Counted from the stretch's first letter, positions 23,640-34,476 are shown. The stretch is 64,000 nucleotides of DNA from Vespula vulgaris (GCF_905475345.1 NC_066606.1:3118501-3182500); one strand, 5' to 3'. The notes: generated by a model not told the origin, from the sequence alone. Made by a program: numbers and translations.

Positions 23640-24540
23640 ATAAAATCTTTGCTTTCGGTGTCGCGTCGTATATTTCCCAGTAGATCCGGTGTAATCCGAT
23701 CCAGCATTTCTCAACTATACGTCGCTGAAGTTCTTCTAATGAAGCTCAGTGTTGGTTCGGTGGTACATATTTTGCATTATAAATATTCCCATAGGGGAAA
23801 GAAAAAATAATCAATGGGTGTTAATTATCGGGAAAATTATTTGTTTTTAAAAAATTGTTGGTACACGTAGGTATCACAATTGTAATCGTATGTGTTTAGA
23901 AACTTCGTCGTGTTTGAAAAAAAAAAAAACAAAGAAAAAAATGAAAACATCGTCGACATATTTTCTACGATCAATCGACGAATAATTCGTACCTTTGAAA
24001 TAAAATCGACGTCTCTTCGATGAAAATTATTTCGATAAAAGGAATCGACTGAATATAATTTTGTTACCCAAGATAACAATCAACAAATTCACTGAAATAT
24101 ACCGTATCTGCTGCAATATGTTTGATGTATATCGGAGAAAAGATTTTATTACCGCGTCGATATACGTCGGCAATACGCATTTTGAATATTTAACTAAGTA
24201 AAAAATTCTTTCCAATTCGAAACTTCGAAATGCGTTAATTCGAGAACTATTCAATCGAAATTAAAAGAGAAACGAATAATCCCAGGATTTTAAAGAGAAT
24301 TAAAATTACTTTTCAAAGGATATATGGAGATTGATTTCTATTGAAGTTGAAGATTTTTCAATGATATTTTTCATTCTTTTAATTGGTCAAGACCAAAAAG
24401 ATAGATGAATGTACGATGAGAAGTTGTATCTTTTCTGTCTACTTTTCTTCAAAAACAAAATTTATCCGACTCGTTGTTTTTCGAGAAAAAAAGAATTATT
24501 AAATTTTGTAATAATACTGTTGAATACTTTTTCTTGAGAT
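23640..24540. other. AT-rich unique non-coding DNA
   Basis: A more balanced portion at 23650-23780 and otherwise AT-rich DNA. Three modest open frames here (up to 80 codons) show no domain, no splice flanks and no repeat origin. I treat them as chance. Confidence 0.5.
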
Positions 24541-24894
24541 ATACATATATATATATATCAATATATATTTAATAATAACATAATATATAATATATATATA
24601 TATTAATTTAATGTATGTGTGTTCAGAATATATTAAGAATGCCTACACACAAACACACACATGCACGTAACCACAAACGCACAGTATACTTAGAAAAAAT
24701 ATTCATCAAGATCATTATAAAATCTAATGATTATACAACACACACACACATACTTAATTCTACCTTCTTTCTTGTCTTACTAATTCTCTTCTTCTTTCCA
24801 TCTTTCAAAATCAATTTTCATAACGATTTCTCTTTCTCTTTCTCTCATTATCTCTTCTCCCTTTGCTCTTTCCCTCTGAATCTCTTCTCATCTT

Positions 24895-25038
24895 TCTCCC
24901 TTTCGTCGCGAGGGAGAAGGGAGGGGGATACACGAGGGTCGAGGCCAGACTAAAAACGCGATACTCTTGCCCCATGTCGGAATTACCAACTCGCCGGCAT
25001 AAACTTGCGTGTGTTCGTACACACACTCACTAATCTAT

Positions 25039-25072
<34 letters not shown>

Positions 25073-25215
25073 CTACAGTGGTGAGTAAAACTCGAGGGTA
25101 GTTGAGAGGGTAGGTGGTTGGTTCGAAGTAGGGGAAAAGAAGGGGAGAGTGGTTGAACGCCGGTTTGCGAATGGAGGGAAAACAGACGTGGTTCGTTCCT
25201 GAATTTGGCGTTTAA
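24895..25215. other. G/C-richer island
   Basis: One of the more GC-balanced segments, G-rich on the + strand ('gagaagggagggggatacac', 'actcgccggcataaacttgc', 'gaacgccggtttgcgaatgg'), broken by a CA/TA microsatellite at 25018-25070. No splice-flanked coding frame. Candidate promoter or enhancer by composition only. Confidence 0.3.
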
Positions 25216-25226
25216 ATCCCTCGTCT

Positions 25227-25264
<38 letters not shown>

Positions 25265-25351
25265 TTTATCTCTCTCTATCTCTCTCTTTCTCGTTGGAGT
25301 TATCTTTTTCCGTCTCTCTTTCGGTTCAACCCTGTTGCCACCAGCACCAAA

Positions 25352-25408
25352 ATGGCGGTCGTTCATTCTAGCCAGTATATGAGAGACAGCTCGCTCTGCC
25401 CTCCGGAA

Positions 25409-25468
<60 letters not shown>

Positions 25469-25474
25469 GCCTGA
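25352..25474 (+). other. Short frame with good start context, running into (GA)n
   Basis: 'accagcaccaaa' precedes an ATGGCGGTC start whose frame reads MAVVHSSQYMRDSSLCPPE and then Arg-Glu repeats, stopping at about 25474. The A-rich context resembles insect start sites. However the frame depends on a microsatellite, and AAAATGGCGG also matches a Pho/YY1-type motif. A regulatory element is at least as likely as a small peptide. Confidence 0.2.
25407..25468. repeat. (GA)n microsatellite
   Basis: GACAGAGA leading into about 50 bp of pure GA. Confidence 0.95.
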
Positions 25475-25526
25475 AACGAATTCGCGGTATAGGATATTGA
25501 AAATTTTGAAATCGATAGTCGATGAC

Positions 25527-25529
<3 letters not shown>

Positions 25530-25566
<37 letters not shown>
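25530..25566. repeat. (CT)n microsatellite
   Basis: CT run about 65 bp after a (GA)n. The two are complementary and could form a hairpin with the unique DNA between as loop. Confidence 0.9.
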
Positions 25567-25869
25567 CTCATATTCTCTCGTGTGATCAATATCTGCGATG
25601 GGAATAAAAAATAAATAAATAAATAAAAAAAAAGAAAAAGTTTGTTCCATCCGTTCGAAGATACGTTCGATAAGAATCGATTTAGAATTCGAAGATCTAT
25701 CAAATTTAAGATCGTAACCCTAATCCGTAATTTGGAGAAATAAGTAAAGTGGAAAAAGAGGAAAGTAATGATAAGAAAAGAAAAATATAAGTTAACCCTT
25801 AGAGAGATACTATTCGTGTATACTACTAAATTTATTTTTACACTGTTGCGTGTGTGTAATTTTTCGGAG

Positions 25870-26340
25870 TATTACGTTTTCATTACGGCGAGTTTTCTAG
25901 CAGGGAAAAAAATTGATTTATCAGATGGTTACGTTTAAGCTCGAACGAATAATAAATCATCGTTTCGCTATATAGATCGACAAACATTGTAAATCTTTAT
26001 TCGTAGTCGGTACGATGCGATAGGAAGGGAGAGTAGTAGTGGTGAAAGGAGGGTGGGAGGGTGAGTGGGAGGGAGGAGGAGAGATACGTGAAATAAAACC
26101 GTATATGTGCAAAAGCTTGTTGTATTTCGTCGGATTGCACGTCTGCGTTTTAACGCTTGGAGACGCGCATTTAAAAATCCTCCACGAATACGCGATATTG
26201 TACGTAAAATTTATGTTGGTATCTCCTATCTACCTGTTAGGCGTGCCGAGATCGTAAATAATCGCTAATAATCGTGTCCCGATACTCACTGTATCGAGAT
26301 TTACACGATTTCGTTCGCAATCATTTTCTATTGCACATGC
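25870..26340. other. Mixed unique DNA with a G-rich patch
   Basis: Contains G-rich 'ggagggtgggagggtgagtg' near 26047. A 72-codon frame at 26039 has no domain or splice flanks. No gene call. Confidence 0.4.
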
Positions 26341-26355
26341 ACGTCGTATAAAGTA

Positions 26356-26357
<2 letters not shown>

Positions 26358-26390
<33 letters not shown>
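26358..26390. repeat. (TA)n at transposon insertion point
   Basis: Pure TA run directly before the transposon head at 26391, consistent with insertion into TA-rich target DNA. Confidence 0.85.
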
Positions 26391-26392
<2 letters not shown>

Positions 26393-26672
26393 TGGTGTCC
26401 AAAAAGATTGGAACTATGTATTATTGAGATTAGATAGATGAAAAAAGTTCATATAAACTTATGTCCGGAAATGCTTTATTGAAAAGATATATGCTTTTAA
26501 AGATATTTACTATCTATCATGGCGGATATGAGAAATTTTCGAAAATTTCTTCCTTTGTAAGAATGCAAGCTCCCATTCGTCGAATTAACGATTGAGGAAC
26601 TCTATTAAATATTCCAATTGTATTGGGAATAATAATAAATGCAGTTTGAATATATTCTCAAAGTATATTATA
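26391..26672. mobile_element. Half copy of a TA-targeting inverted-repeat element
   Basis: Begins 'catggtgtccaaaaagattg' and follows the family head ('attattgaga', 'agatagatgaaaaaagttca', 'atgctttattgaaaagatat', 'gatatttactatc'). It ends near the family's internal 'ccaattgtattgggaataat' / 'gcagtttgaatatattctca'. The other end is missing; a second copy starts at once at 26673. Confidence 0.8.
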
Positions 26673-27393
26673 CAGAGTATCCAGAAAGTTTGGGACTAAA
26701 TTTATATTAAGTATTATTGAAATTAGATAGACGAAGAAACTTCATATAAACTTATGTTCGAAAATGCTTTATTGCAAAGATATATGCTTTTAAAGGTATT
26801 TATCATTTATTATGGTTATATTATGTTATAAGAATTTTTCGATAATATTATTTATATATTTTAATATATTATAACATTTTATAACACACACACACATATA
26901 TATATATACCTTATAATATATATGTTATAAGAAAATTTTGAAAATTACTTCCTCTGTAAGAATGCAGACTTTGTCGAATTATTGATTGTCGAACTTTATT
27001 AAATATTCAAATAAATAAATAAATAATATTTAAATAAATATTCTATTAAATATATATTAAATATCACAACTATATTGGAAATGAAAGTAAATGCAATTTA
27101 AATACATTTCCAAAGTTCATCTTTTGTAAACAATAACTATCATAGATAATTATAATATGTATACGTAAAAAAAAAGAATTAAAATACAAAAAAAAAAAGA
27201 AAGAAAAAGATAGACTTCGACAATCATTAATCCAAACATTTCTTATAATAATCTTACTATAAATCATAAATATCTTTAAAAGCATATATCTTTTCAATAA
27301 AACATTGTCGGACATAAATTTATATGAATTTGTTTAATCTATTTAACTTGAGTAATACGTAGTATAAGTTTGGTCCCAAACTTTTTGAACATC
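26673..27393 (-). mobile_element. Complete non-autonomous inverted-repeat element (MITE-like), TA flanks
   Basis: The left end 'cagagtatccagaaagtttg' is preceded by TA. The right end ('ggtcccaaactttttgaac' then 'atcc') is followed by TA. The terminal ~140 bp at each end are inverted copies: 'atgctttattgcaaagatat' on the left mirrors 'atatcttttcaataaaacat' on the right. The internal poly-A lies opposite the poly-T of the copy at 29892, so I call it minus relative to that copy. No transposase frame. The TA target duplication and long inverted repeats fit Tc1/mariner-type MITEs (inference). Confidence 0.8.
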
Positions 27394-27419
27394 CTATATC
27401 CAATATACATGAACAACAC

Positions 27420-27690
27420 ACATAGACACACACGTATAATCTCAATATTACTAGATAAAAAAATCATTAATATAAAAATCAGAGCAACGATTAGAATATG
27501 TACACCGTTTCAAAAAAAAAAAGAGAAAAGAATAGGTAAAAGAAATAGAAAAAAAAAAAAAACTGAATAAGATTAAAACAAAAAATTTGTTCACTGACAA
27601 TACATATGTCAATGAAAGTCGATCATGTACGCGTATTGTCTACCCATATATTTCAAACCTACATATATACACACACACACACACACATCA
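27420..27690. other. A-rich and CA-rich non-coding DNA
   Basis: Poly-A near 27513-27562 and (CA)n near 27669-27688. No gene. Confidence 0.7.
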
Positions 27691-27879
27691 TACATATATA
27701 TCTCAATATGTATATACTAATCGTCACAATCGATTTCGATCTGAAGTGTTTACCCGATCTGAAAGCAATATTGAATCCAGTAAAAATTCCAAATAGGCAC
27801 TGATCAAAATTCCAGCGACCCTCGAATCGTTCGGAGTTAACGTAAGCATTAGAGAAGAGAAGACGGAGCAAATGGTTTA

Positions 27880-28250
27880 GGTATTTTACTTTACTACTTA
27901 TTCGAGTCGTACGATGAAGAGAGAATGAGAAGCAAGGGAATAAGAAGAGGAGGTGAAGGGAACAAGTTGATCGTGTTGGTAAACGGGTTCTTCGTTTCCC
28001 ACGATTCGAACATCCACTCCTTATACGGTTTTTAACGAAGGTAATGTAGAAAGAGAAAGAGAAGGAGGAGAAGGAGGATGAAGAGAATAGATGATGGTAA
28101 TGGTGACGGTAGTTGTGATATGGAGAAGAACGAGAACGAATTGGAGTAAGAAGAAACGGATTTCTCGTCGCTGCTCTGGTGAAGAATATACGAAGATCGA
28201 GAGGAATCGAGAGGGTCGACGTTTCTCAAGAGGTAGAGCAACGATAGCAG
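27880..28250. other. Purine-biased non-coding DNA
   Basis: GA-rich + strand with GGAGAA units and GATG repeats. Frames are Arg/Glu/Ser-rich with no recognisable domain. Confidence 0.6.
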
Positions 28251-28294
28251 CAATAGCAGTAGTAGTAGTAGTAGGAGGAGGAGGAGGAGGAGTA

Positions 28295-28333
<39 letters not shown>

Positions 28334-28368
28334 GTAGTAGTAGTAGTAGTATAGTAGTAGTGACTCTA
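28246..28368. repeat. Compound trinucleotide array (AGC/AGT/AGG/AAT)
   Basis: Blocks of AGC/AGT, then AGG, then about fifteen AAT, then AGT again. The minus frame through it is poly-Leu and is not a protein. Confidence 0.95.
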
Positions 28369-28479
28369 ATGCCTTGAGAAAGGAATTGGAATAGAGAGAA
28401 GGTAAAGAAACGAGAGAGAGAGAGAGAGAGAGATAAAGGGTTGCATATCAAGCATGATTCCTCTCATCTCTCACTTCCC

Positions 28480-28800
28480 TGGATCAACATTCATCCAATA
28501 ACGACCCTCGTCGAAGAGTGGTTGAAATCAACGACTCACGTCGCATTTTAAAAATCAGAGAGGAAGATAGAGAGATAGATAGAGAGAGAACGAACATGTC
28601 TAGAAAGCAAGCGAAGAGCTATTAGTTGTTGAAGAACAGCCGAGAGACGACGACGTGTTCCCATAGAAATGAACTCAACACCAACGGTAATGACCCGCTA
28701 TTATTGTCCTCGTTTTCGCAGTACGCTCTCAGGCCTATCGTCCAATCAGCACTGGGTTTATTGGCTTTTAATTGATTACAAATGACGGTTTGATTGGTTT
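28480..28800. other. Base-balanced unique stretch
   Basis: Contains 'cctcgttttcgcag' near 28706, which resembles an acceptor, followed by 12 open codons then a stop. There is no matching donor. Possible regulatory DNA; no gene call. Confidence 0.3.
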
Positions 28801-28879
28801 TCTCACTCCCTACCCAAGAGAATGCAGGTTCCCTCTCCTTTCAATATTTCTGCTACTCTCATCCCCACTACCAATTTTC

Positions 28880-29022
28880 TATCTCTCTCTCTCTCTCTCT
28901 CTCTTTCTCTGTTTCTCTTTTTGTCTCTCTCTCTCTCTCTCTCTATCAATCTATCAATCTATCTATGTATCTATGTATGTATCTATGTACGTATCTATTT
29001 ATCTGTCTATCTATCTATATCT
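28880..29022. repeat. CT then ATCT/ATGT microsatellites
   Basis: (CT)n at 28880-28945 followed by CTAT/GTAT tetranucleotides. Three overlapping frames here are translations of the repeats. Confidence 0.9.
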
Positions 29023-29189
29023 CATTCCTTCATAATTTCGCTTCTTCTTCATTTCTCCATAAACGCGTTCTATTATCCTAATGATGGTATTTTACCATCG
29101 CATGAGCGTTTTTAAAATTTCACGTGAATTTTAAACGACGATTAAAATCCTATCGATAAGTGTTCGTCTTCGAGACAATGTTTCATTAT

Positions 29190-29240
29190 TATTTTATTAA
29201 GAAAGTATTTTGTTATTATTGTTATTTTGTTAAGAAAATA

Positions 29241-29274
<34 letters not shown>

Positions 29275-29355
29275 TTATGAAGAAAACATTTTATCATCAT
29301 CACCATCATTATCATCATCATAATCATAATAATAATTATTATTATTATTATACAT
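29190..29355. repeat. ATT/ATC/AAT trinucleotide tract with a short tandem duplication
   Basis: 'ttattttgttaagaaaatattttattatt' is echoed three times (near 29190, 29215 and 29270), followed by (ATT)n, (ATC)n and (AAT)n blocks. Confidence 0.85.
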
Positions 29356-29509
29356 TTTTTAAAATACATTTTACGATATCGTGCACCTTGTCGCGTACAT
29401 CTTTGAAATTCTTTTTCTTTTTTCTTTTTTCTCTCTCTCTCTCTCTCTTTCGCTCTTGTTGAATTATTAAATTGTTAATCGTTAAAAATGTGACGACATG
29501 AGCGTTAAT

Positions 29510-29820
29510 AAATATTTATGAGTCAAGAATACCTAACTGCAATTAGCCAAGTCGTCGTATTATCATCAGAAAAAAAGTAGGACTGTCGACTAAATGAGGA
29601 ACGAGATAAAATCCAAAAATATATTACGATCGATCGATGAATACTACCCGATCGTAATTCATTTGGATAAAATCGTAGAGCCGATAAACATTTAATACGA
29701 AAGATTCGACGCGTTTCATTTCGAGACTCGATGCGATATTATAAAATTCGCGCTTTGCTCGCGTTAACGTCGACATTAATGAATTATCGGATTTGCTCTT
29801 GCGGAATTATAGTTTTATAT
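29510..29820. other. CpG-containing unique DNA
   Basis: Non-repetitive sequence with many TCGA, GATCG and ACGCG words. No coding frame. Possible regulatory DNA, by composition only. Confidence 0.3.
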
Positions 29821-29891
29821 TTTATAAAAGAGTCATAAACGCGTCCATATATTCGTGTATGCGTGTGCGTGGGCGTGTGTGTGTATATATA

Positions 29892-30508
29892 CAGGGTGTC
29901 CCAAAAGATTGGGACCAAACTTATCCTACGTATTACTGAGATTAAATAGATGAAAAAAGTTCATATAAAGTTTTGTTCAAAAATGCTTCGTTGAAAAGAT
30001 ATATCATTTTAACGATACTTATGATTTGTAATGGAAATTATAAGAAACGTTTGAATTAATGATTGTTGGACTCTTTCTTTTTCTTTTTTTTTTTTTCTTT
30101 CGTATTTTAATTTTTTTTTTTTTTATGTATACGTATTATAATTCTCTATGACAGTTATTGTTTACAGAAGATGAACTTTGGAAATGTATTCAAAATGCAT
30201 TTCTATTATTTCCAATACAGTTGGAATATTTAATAGAATATTTAATAGAATATTTAATTAATTATTATTTATTAATCATTATCATTTATTTATTCGTTAG
30301 AATATTTAATAGACTTCGACAATGACTAATTCGACGGATGGAAGTTTGCATTCTAACATAACCGCTATGATAAATGATAAATATCTTTAAAAGCATTATA
30401 TCTTTTCGATAAAGCATTTTCGGGGATAAGTTTATATGAAATTTTCTCATCTATTTGATCTCAATAATATGTAGTATAAATTTCGTCCCAATCTTTTTGG
30501 ACATTCTG
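29892..30508 (+). mobile_element. Complete non-autonomous inverted-repeat element, 617 bp, TA flanks
   Basis: The best preserved copy. Left end CAGGGTGTCCCAAAAGATTG preceded by TA (29890-29891). The right end 'caatctttttggacattctg' is followed by TA (30509-30510) and is the reverse complement of CAGAATGTCCAAAAAGATTG. The terminal inverted repeats extend about 140 bp with mismatches. The interior is a poly-T tract plus 'gttattgtttacagaagatg' and 'ccaatacagttggaatattt', with no transposase frame. It fits a Tc1/mariner-type MITE by TA target and ends; the autonomous partner is not in this window. Confidence 0.85.
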
Positions 30509-30734
30509 TATATACATATATATATATATATATTATATATATATTATATATTATGTATTATATATATACGTGTATATTTTCGTAAATATCCTTTATATAA
30601 TATATATCTTTGTGCAGTGTAGCTTTTAACAATTCGTACTATTTCGATGACGATGTCGATATCTCGTGAGGTTTTGCAATTCCCTAATTACGATTTAACT
30701 CTTTGCCTCATCGTCCAAGCCACCGTTAAGAGAG

Positions 30735-30832
30735 AAAGATAGATAGATAGATAGATATATAGATAGATATATAGATAGATAGAGAGAAAGAGAGAGAGAG
30801 AGAGGGAGACAGAAAGAGACAGAGAGAGAGAG
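30735..30832. repeat. GATA and GA microsatellites
   Basis: About ten GATA/TATA units followed by GA and GACA units. Confidence 0.9.
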
Positions 30833-31019
30833 TGAAACAAAGACTGTTTCTTCACAAAGCTGAAAATTTACGATTCCGTCGACGAGCCGAATTAAATCGA
30901 AATCAATTATTCGAATTATTTTCTATATAGAATTGCGGTATCGTTTGTCGTTATCTTTTCTTTCGTTGGAGAAGTTTTATATCGATTCGATAAATATCGT
31001 GTGATAATTGTGAAAAGGG

Positions 31020-31065
31020 TAAAAAAGTGAGAGAGAGAAAGAGAGAGAAAGAAGAAAGAGAGAGA

Positions 31066-31104
<39 letters not shown>

Positions 31105-31618
31105 AGAGATAGAGAGGAAGAGAAGAAAAAATAGAGAGAGAAAGAAATAGAGAGAGGGAAGAAAAAATTGAGAGAAAGAAAGATAGAGAACCAGAGACAA
31201 AGAGGAAAGAAAAAAAATTGAAAGAGAGGAAGGGAGAGAGAGAGAGAGAGAAAGAAGAAAAAAATTGAGTCAAAGAGAGAGGAGGGGGAGAAAAGGAGAA
31301 AAAATACAGAGAGAGGGAGAAAGAGAAGAAAAATAAGGAGAGGGGGAAGAGAGAAAAGAAAAAAATATATATATAGAGAGGAGAGAGAGAGAAAAGGAGA
31401 AAAATTAAGAAAAAGAGAGAGAGGGGGAAGAAAGAAGACAAAGTTCAGAAAGAGAGAGAGACAGAGAGAAAAGAAAAAAAATTGAAAGAGAGAGAGAGAG
31501 AGAGAGAGAAGAAATAAAAATTGAGAAAAAGAGAGAGTGAGAGAGAAAAAAAAATTGAGAGAGAGAGAGAGAGAGGGAAGAAAGAAGAAAAAATTGAGAG
31601 AAAGAAAAAGAGATAGAG
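31020..31618. repeat. ~600-bp purine-strand block (GA/GAA-rich)
   Basis: The + strand is almost all A and G, with only scattered T or C ('attgag', 'gccagaga'). Sub-units such as 'gaagaaaaaattgagag' recur irregularly, suggesting a decayed minisatellite built from GA DNA. The minus-strand Ser/Leu/Phe frames are artefacts. Long homopurine tracts can adopt triplex (H-DNA) forms. Confidence 0.9.
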
Positions 31619-31629
31619 TTAAAAAGAAA

Positions 31630-32990
31630 CTTAAAACTAAAATTAAATATATATATATTTAATAATAATAATAAATAACATTAAATTTAATAAATAAAAT
31701 TAAAACTATTTCGAACGATTATCAAATATCATCAAAACGTCATCACTTCAATTACCATATTAGTTTTTTCGTTTCCGAACGTTTATGAATATCTTCTAGT
31801 TTCGAAATCATTCGATGCCTTGCGTGTTTATAAATACTGAGTGCTACGTATCAAATATATACGGGGGTGATCGAATCGCGAGGAAGCCTCGAAGGGGTGA
31901 ATTCTCGAAATGGAAACGACAGTCTTGATTGTGGCTTCGGTAAAGACAAATTAATTTAGACACATCTACTCTGTTAATTTTTTCATCGAATGTTTTCTCT
32001 TTTTTCTTTTTCTTTTCTTTTATTTTTTTCTTTCTTTTTTTTTCATATTGTTAATAACGATCGTGTCGTTAATAACGATTTCACAATTATAATAACATCG
32101 AAGGCGTTTTTTTTCTTTTCTACGATTTATTAAAACCACTTTCGTTGAAACGAACTCAACGAATCATTGAATATCATCGATAATATGATTAGAAAAAGTT
32201 GATTTTACCGATTCTACCCGTGTTAACCCTTTATATTCCGAATTATATTTCAATGTTGCTACCAACAGCTCCCAAGTATTTTCCTTGAAATTTACTTCAA
32301 TAACAAAATAGGACAATTTAAATAAATAAAGGAAGAAACAAATTCAATTAAATGTCAGTTTTATTTACACTATTGTTGTATTTCGTTTAATTTTCAAGCG
32401 TATATCTCTCGAAACAATTTCCAAGGTGGAATCTTGGAAAAAATATGATACTGTCGAGTCGCACTCGACGTAGGAGTGCAAAGTCGTAGTTAAACGTCGC
32501 GTTAAGTATGACGAATATTCGAAATTTTCTTGACTTCGTTGATATCAGAAAATTTGTTAAACTTCTGTTCGTTTCATCGATATCAGAAAACAAGAAGAAC
32601 GTGATTAAAACAATCGAAAAGTGTTTATTCAGAAAGATTAAACATACATGACGTTTGTATGTAAGTCGAACGAACCTTATTAAGAAGTTATATTAATAAT
32701 AACGATGTTAAAAAAAAAAGAGAAAAGAAAAATAATAACTAAATAAAGAAGAAAAGAAACGACCGTACATTTTAATTTTCTTTCACCGATCGACTCTATT
32801 TAGATCCGACGAGAAAAAGAAATGAAAATTTGGAAAATTGTCAAGATATCTCTAAACTAAAAAACGAAAAGTGGACGTTTGTAAATTTAACAAAAAATCT
32901 TAACAATGACGAGAAGACGAGGTTCGATAGGAGCTTCTATTCGTGCTCGACATTCTACTCGTGATTATTGCCAGTAGCCTAATCGAAATT
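31630..32990. other. AT-rich unique DNA, no gene seen
   Basis: A balanced patch at 31830-31950 ('gaagcctcgaaggggtgaat'), poly-T tracts near 32000-32045 and a local repeat of 'gatatcagaaaa' near 32543 and 32580. The 68-codon minus frame near 32400-32590 has mixed residues but no splice flanks or known domain. Confidence 0.5.
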
Positions 32991-33069
32991 CCATGCCGAC
33001 GAAGATAGACAAAGACAGAAACATAGAAAGAGAAAGAGATAGTCAGCCAGGCAGTCAGTCAGAGTGAAA

Positions 33070-33143
33070 GAGAGAGAGAGAGAGAGAGAGAAGAGAAAGT
33101 GCATCGTGACCGATGAGAGATCGAGAGAGAGAGAGAGAGACAC

Positions 33144-33182
<39 letters not shown>

Positions 33183-33205
33183 AAGAGAAAGAGACAGAGA
33201 GAGGT
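33070..33205. repeat. GA and GATA microsatellites
   Basis: (GA)n near 33067-33090 and 33123-33140, then about nine GATA units at 33146-33182. Confidence 0.9.
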
Positions 33206-33224
33206 ACCTATCGAGTCTCCGTTG

Positions 33225-33430
33225 GCGTTCGGTGATAGGAGAATGGGTGAGAGTAGCAAAGGGGTGAAGAGGGGTGAAGTGGGACGGTAGTTCGTGTTTC
33301 ATGAAAGCCCCACGTATAAAGCTGGGAATTATAAGATAATCCAGGCACGCGTGTCGCCTAGGAAATTGCTGCGGTTTCGTTGGTTCGTGACAATATCGCT
33401 GATTGTACGTTACGCTGAGTATAGTGACAG
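33225..33430. other. Base-balanced island, candidate cis-regulatory DNA
   Basis: Unique DNA with repeated 'ggggtgaagagg' followed by a segment containing 'ttataagataatccaggcac', where GATAA (GATA-type) and TAATCC (Otd/Bicoid-type homeodomain) overlap. No splice-flanked frame. The regulatory reading is inference. Confidence 0.35.
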
Positions 33431-33649
33431 AGAGAGAAAGAGAGAGAGAGATAGGAGAAGGAAAGAGAGTAGCTCGACTCTCTCGTAGTTTGTTGTTCAG
33501 TCTCTGCCGCGTAGTACTACTACCTATCTATCCTTTCAACCCCTCTCCTCCCTCTTTTCCCTCCCCCTTTCGTTCTCATCCCCACGTCCATCCTTCGAAC
33601 CGTGACTGCGTACGAATAAACCAACAGAGATCGTCTCTCGTAACATGTG

Positions 33650-33676
33650 TAGGTAGGTAGGTAGATAGGTAGATAA
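33650..33676. repeat. (GTAG)n microsatellite
   Basis: Short run of GTAG/GATAG units. Confidence 0.85.
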
Positions 33677-34199
33677 GAGATACCTTACTCGCTTTCCTGA
33701 TATTATCACGAATTCGTATTAAATTAAATCTTTTCTCGTTTATCATCGATTTCGAAGGGGTGATATCAAACGATTGCTACAGCTTGTTCGATTAAATTTC
33801 TTTTTTCTTTTTTTTTTGGGAGGGTTTGTTGTCCTTTTTTCTCGATTTTTTCTTCCTTTTTTTTTTTTTTAACGATGCGACCACGCTACGGAGCAGATTT
33901 CTTTAATCGCTGTGATATTGTATATGTTTTATTGATTGTATTATAATTAGATATAGAGTAATATCTAATAGGATCGTGATAGAACGTAGTGGAAAGGAAA
34001 AAGAAGAAAAGAAACACTTGGTTGCGTAATTAAATATCCGCCACATGATCTTCGTTTTGAAGTTAGAAACTTTGAGATAAGTGATATCGTAAAAGCGTAT
34101 CGAAAATGAATGATATTTATTATTATACTTTCATTCGGATCGATAAAAATATTTTTCGAAGCGTATGTATTTTTTATTCTTTTTTCTTTTTCTTTTTTG

Positions 34200-34202
<3 letters not shown>

Positions 34203-34240
<38 letters not shown>

Positions 34241-34245
34241 CTCTT
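34203..34245. repeat. (CT)n microsatellite
   Basis: About 35 bp of pure CT followed by CGCTCT. Confidence 0.95.
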
Positions 34246-34476
34246 TCCAGTAGTATATTATTTAAAAAAGAACCTAAGTATCATAAGGAAAGTACGATTC
34301 GACACGAAAGTACAGAATATATATATACAGAAAGTGTCGTGAAAAAAAATTTCGTGGAAAAGGTCATAGTAATTTCTCCGATAGCGTTTCTACCCTTCTC
34401 GTATATATAGAATACTCGTATAAAACAATCTAGACAGAGTTCATGTGCAACGACACGTTAGAAGGGAGTGCCCTCT

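Noticed and set aside
28032..28451. Minus frame with a long poly-Leu run
   Set aside because: It is the translation of the AAT/AGT trinucleotide array, not a membrane protein.
28700..28770. Acceptor-like 'cctcgttttcgcag' followed by an open stretch
   Set aside because: The frame stops after about 12 codons and no donor is present.
29892..30508. Search for a transposase in the inverted-repeat elements
   Set aside because: Interiors are poly-T and AT-rich with no frame of useful length or DDE-like motifs. They are non-autonomous.
30977..31441. Minus frame of 154 Ser/Leu/Phe-rich codons
   Set aside because: It is the complement of the homopurine block. Residue use is explained entirely by GA/GAAA units.
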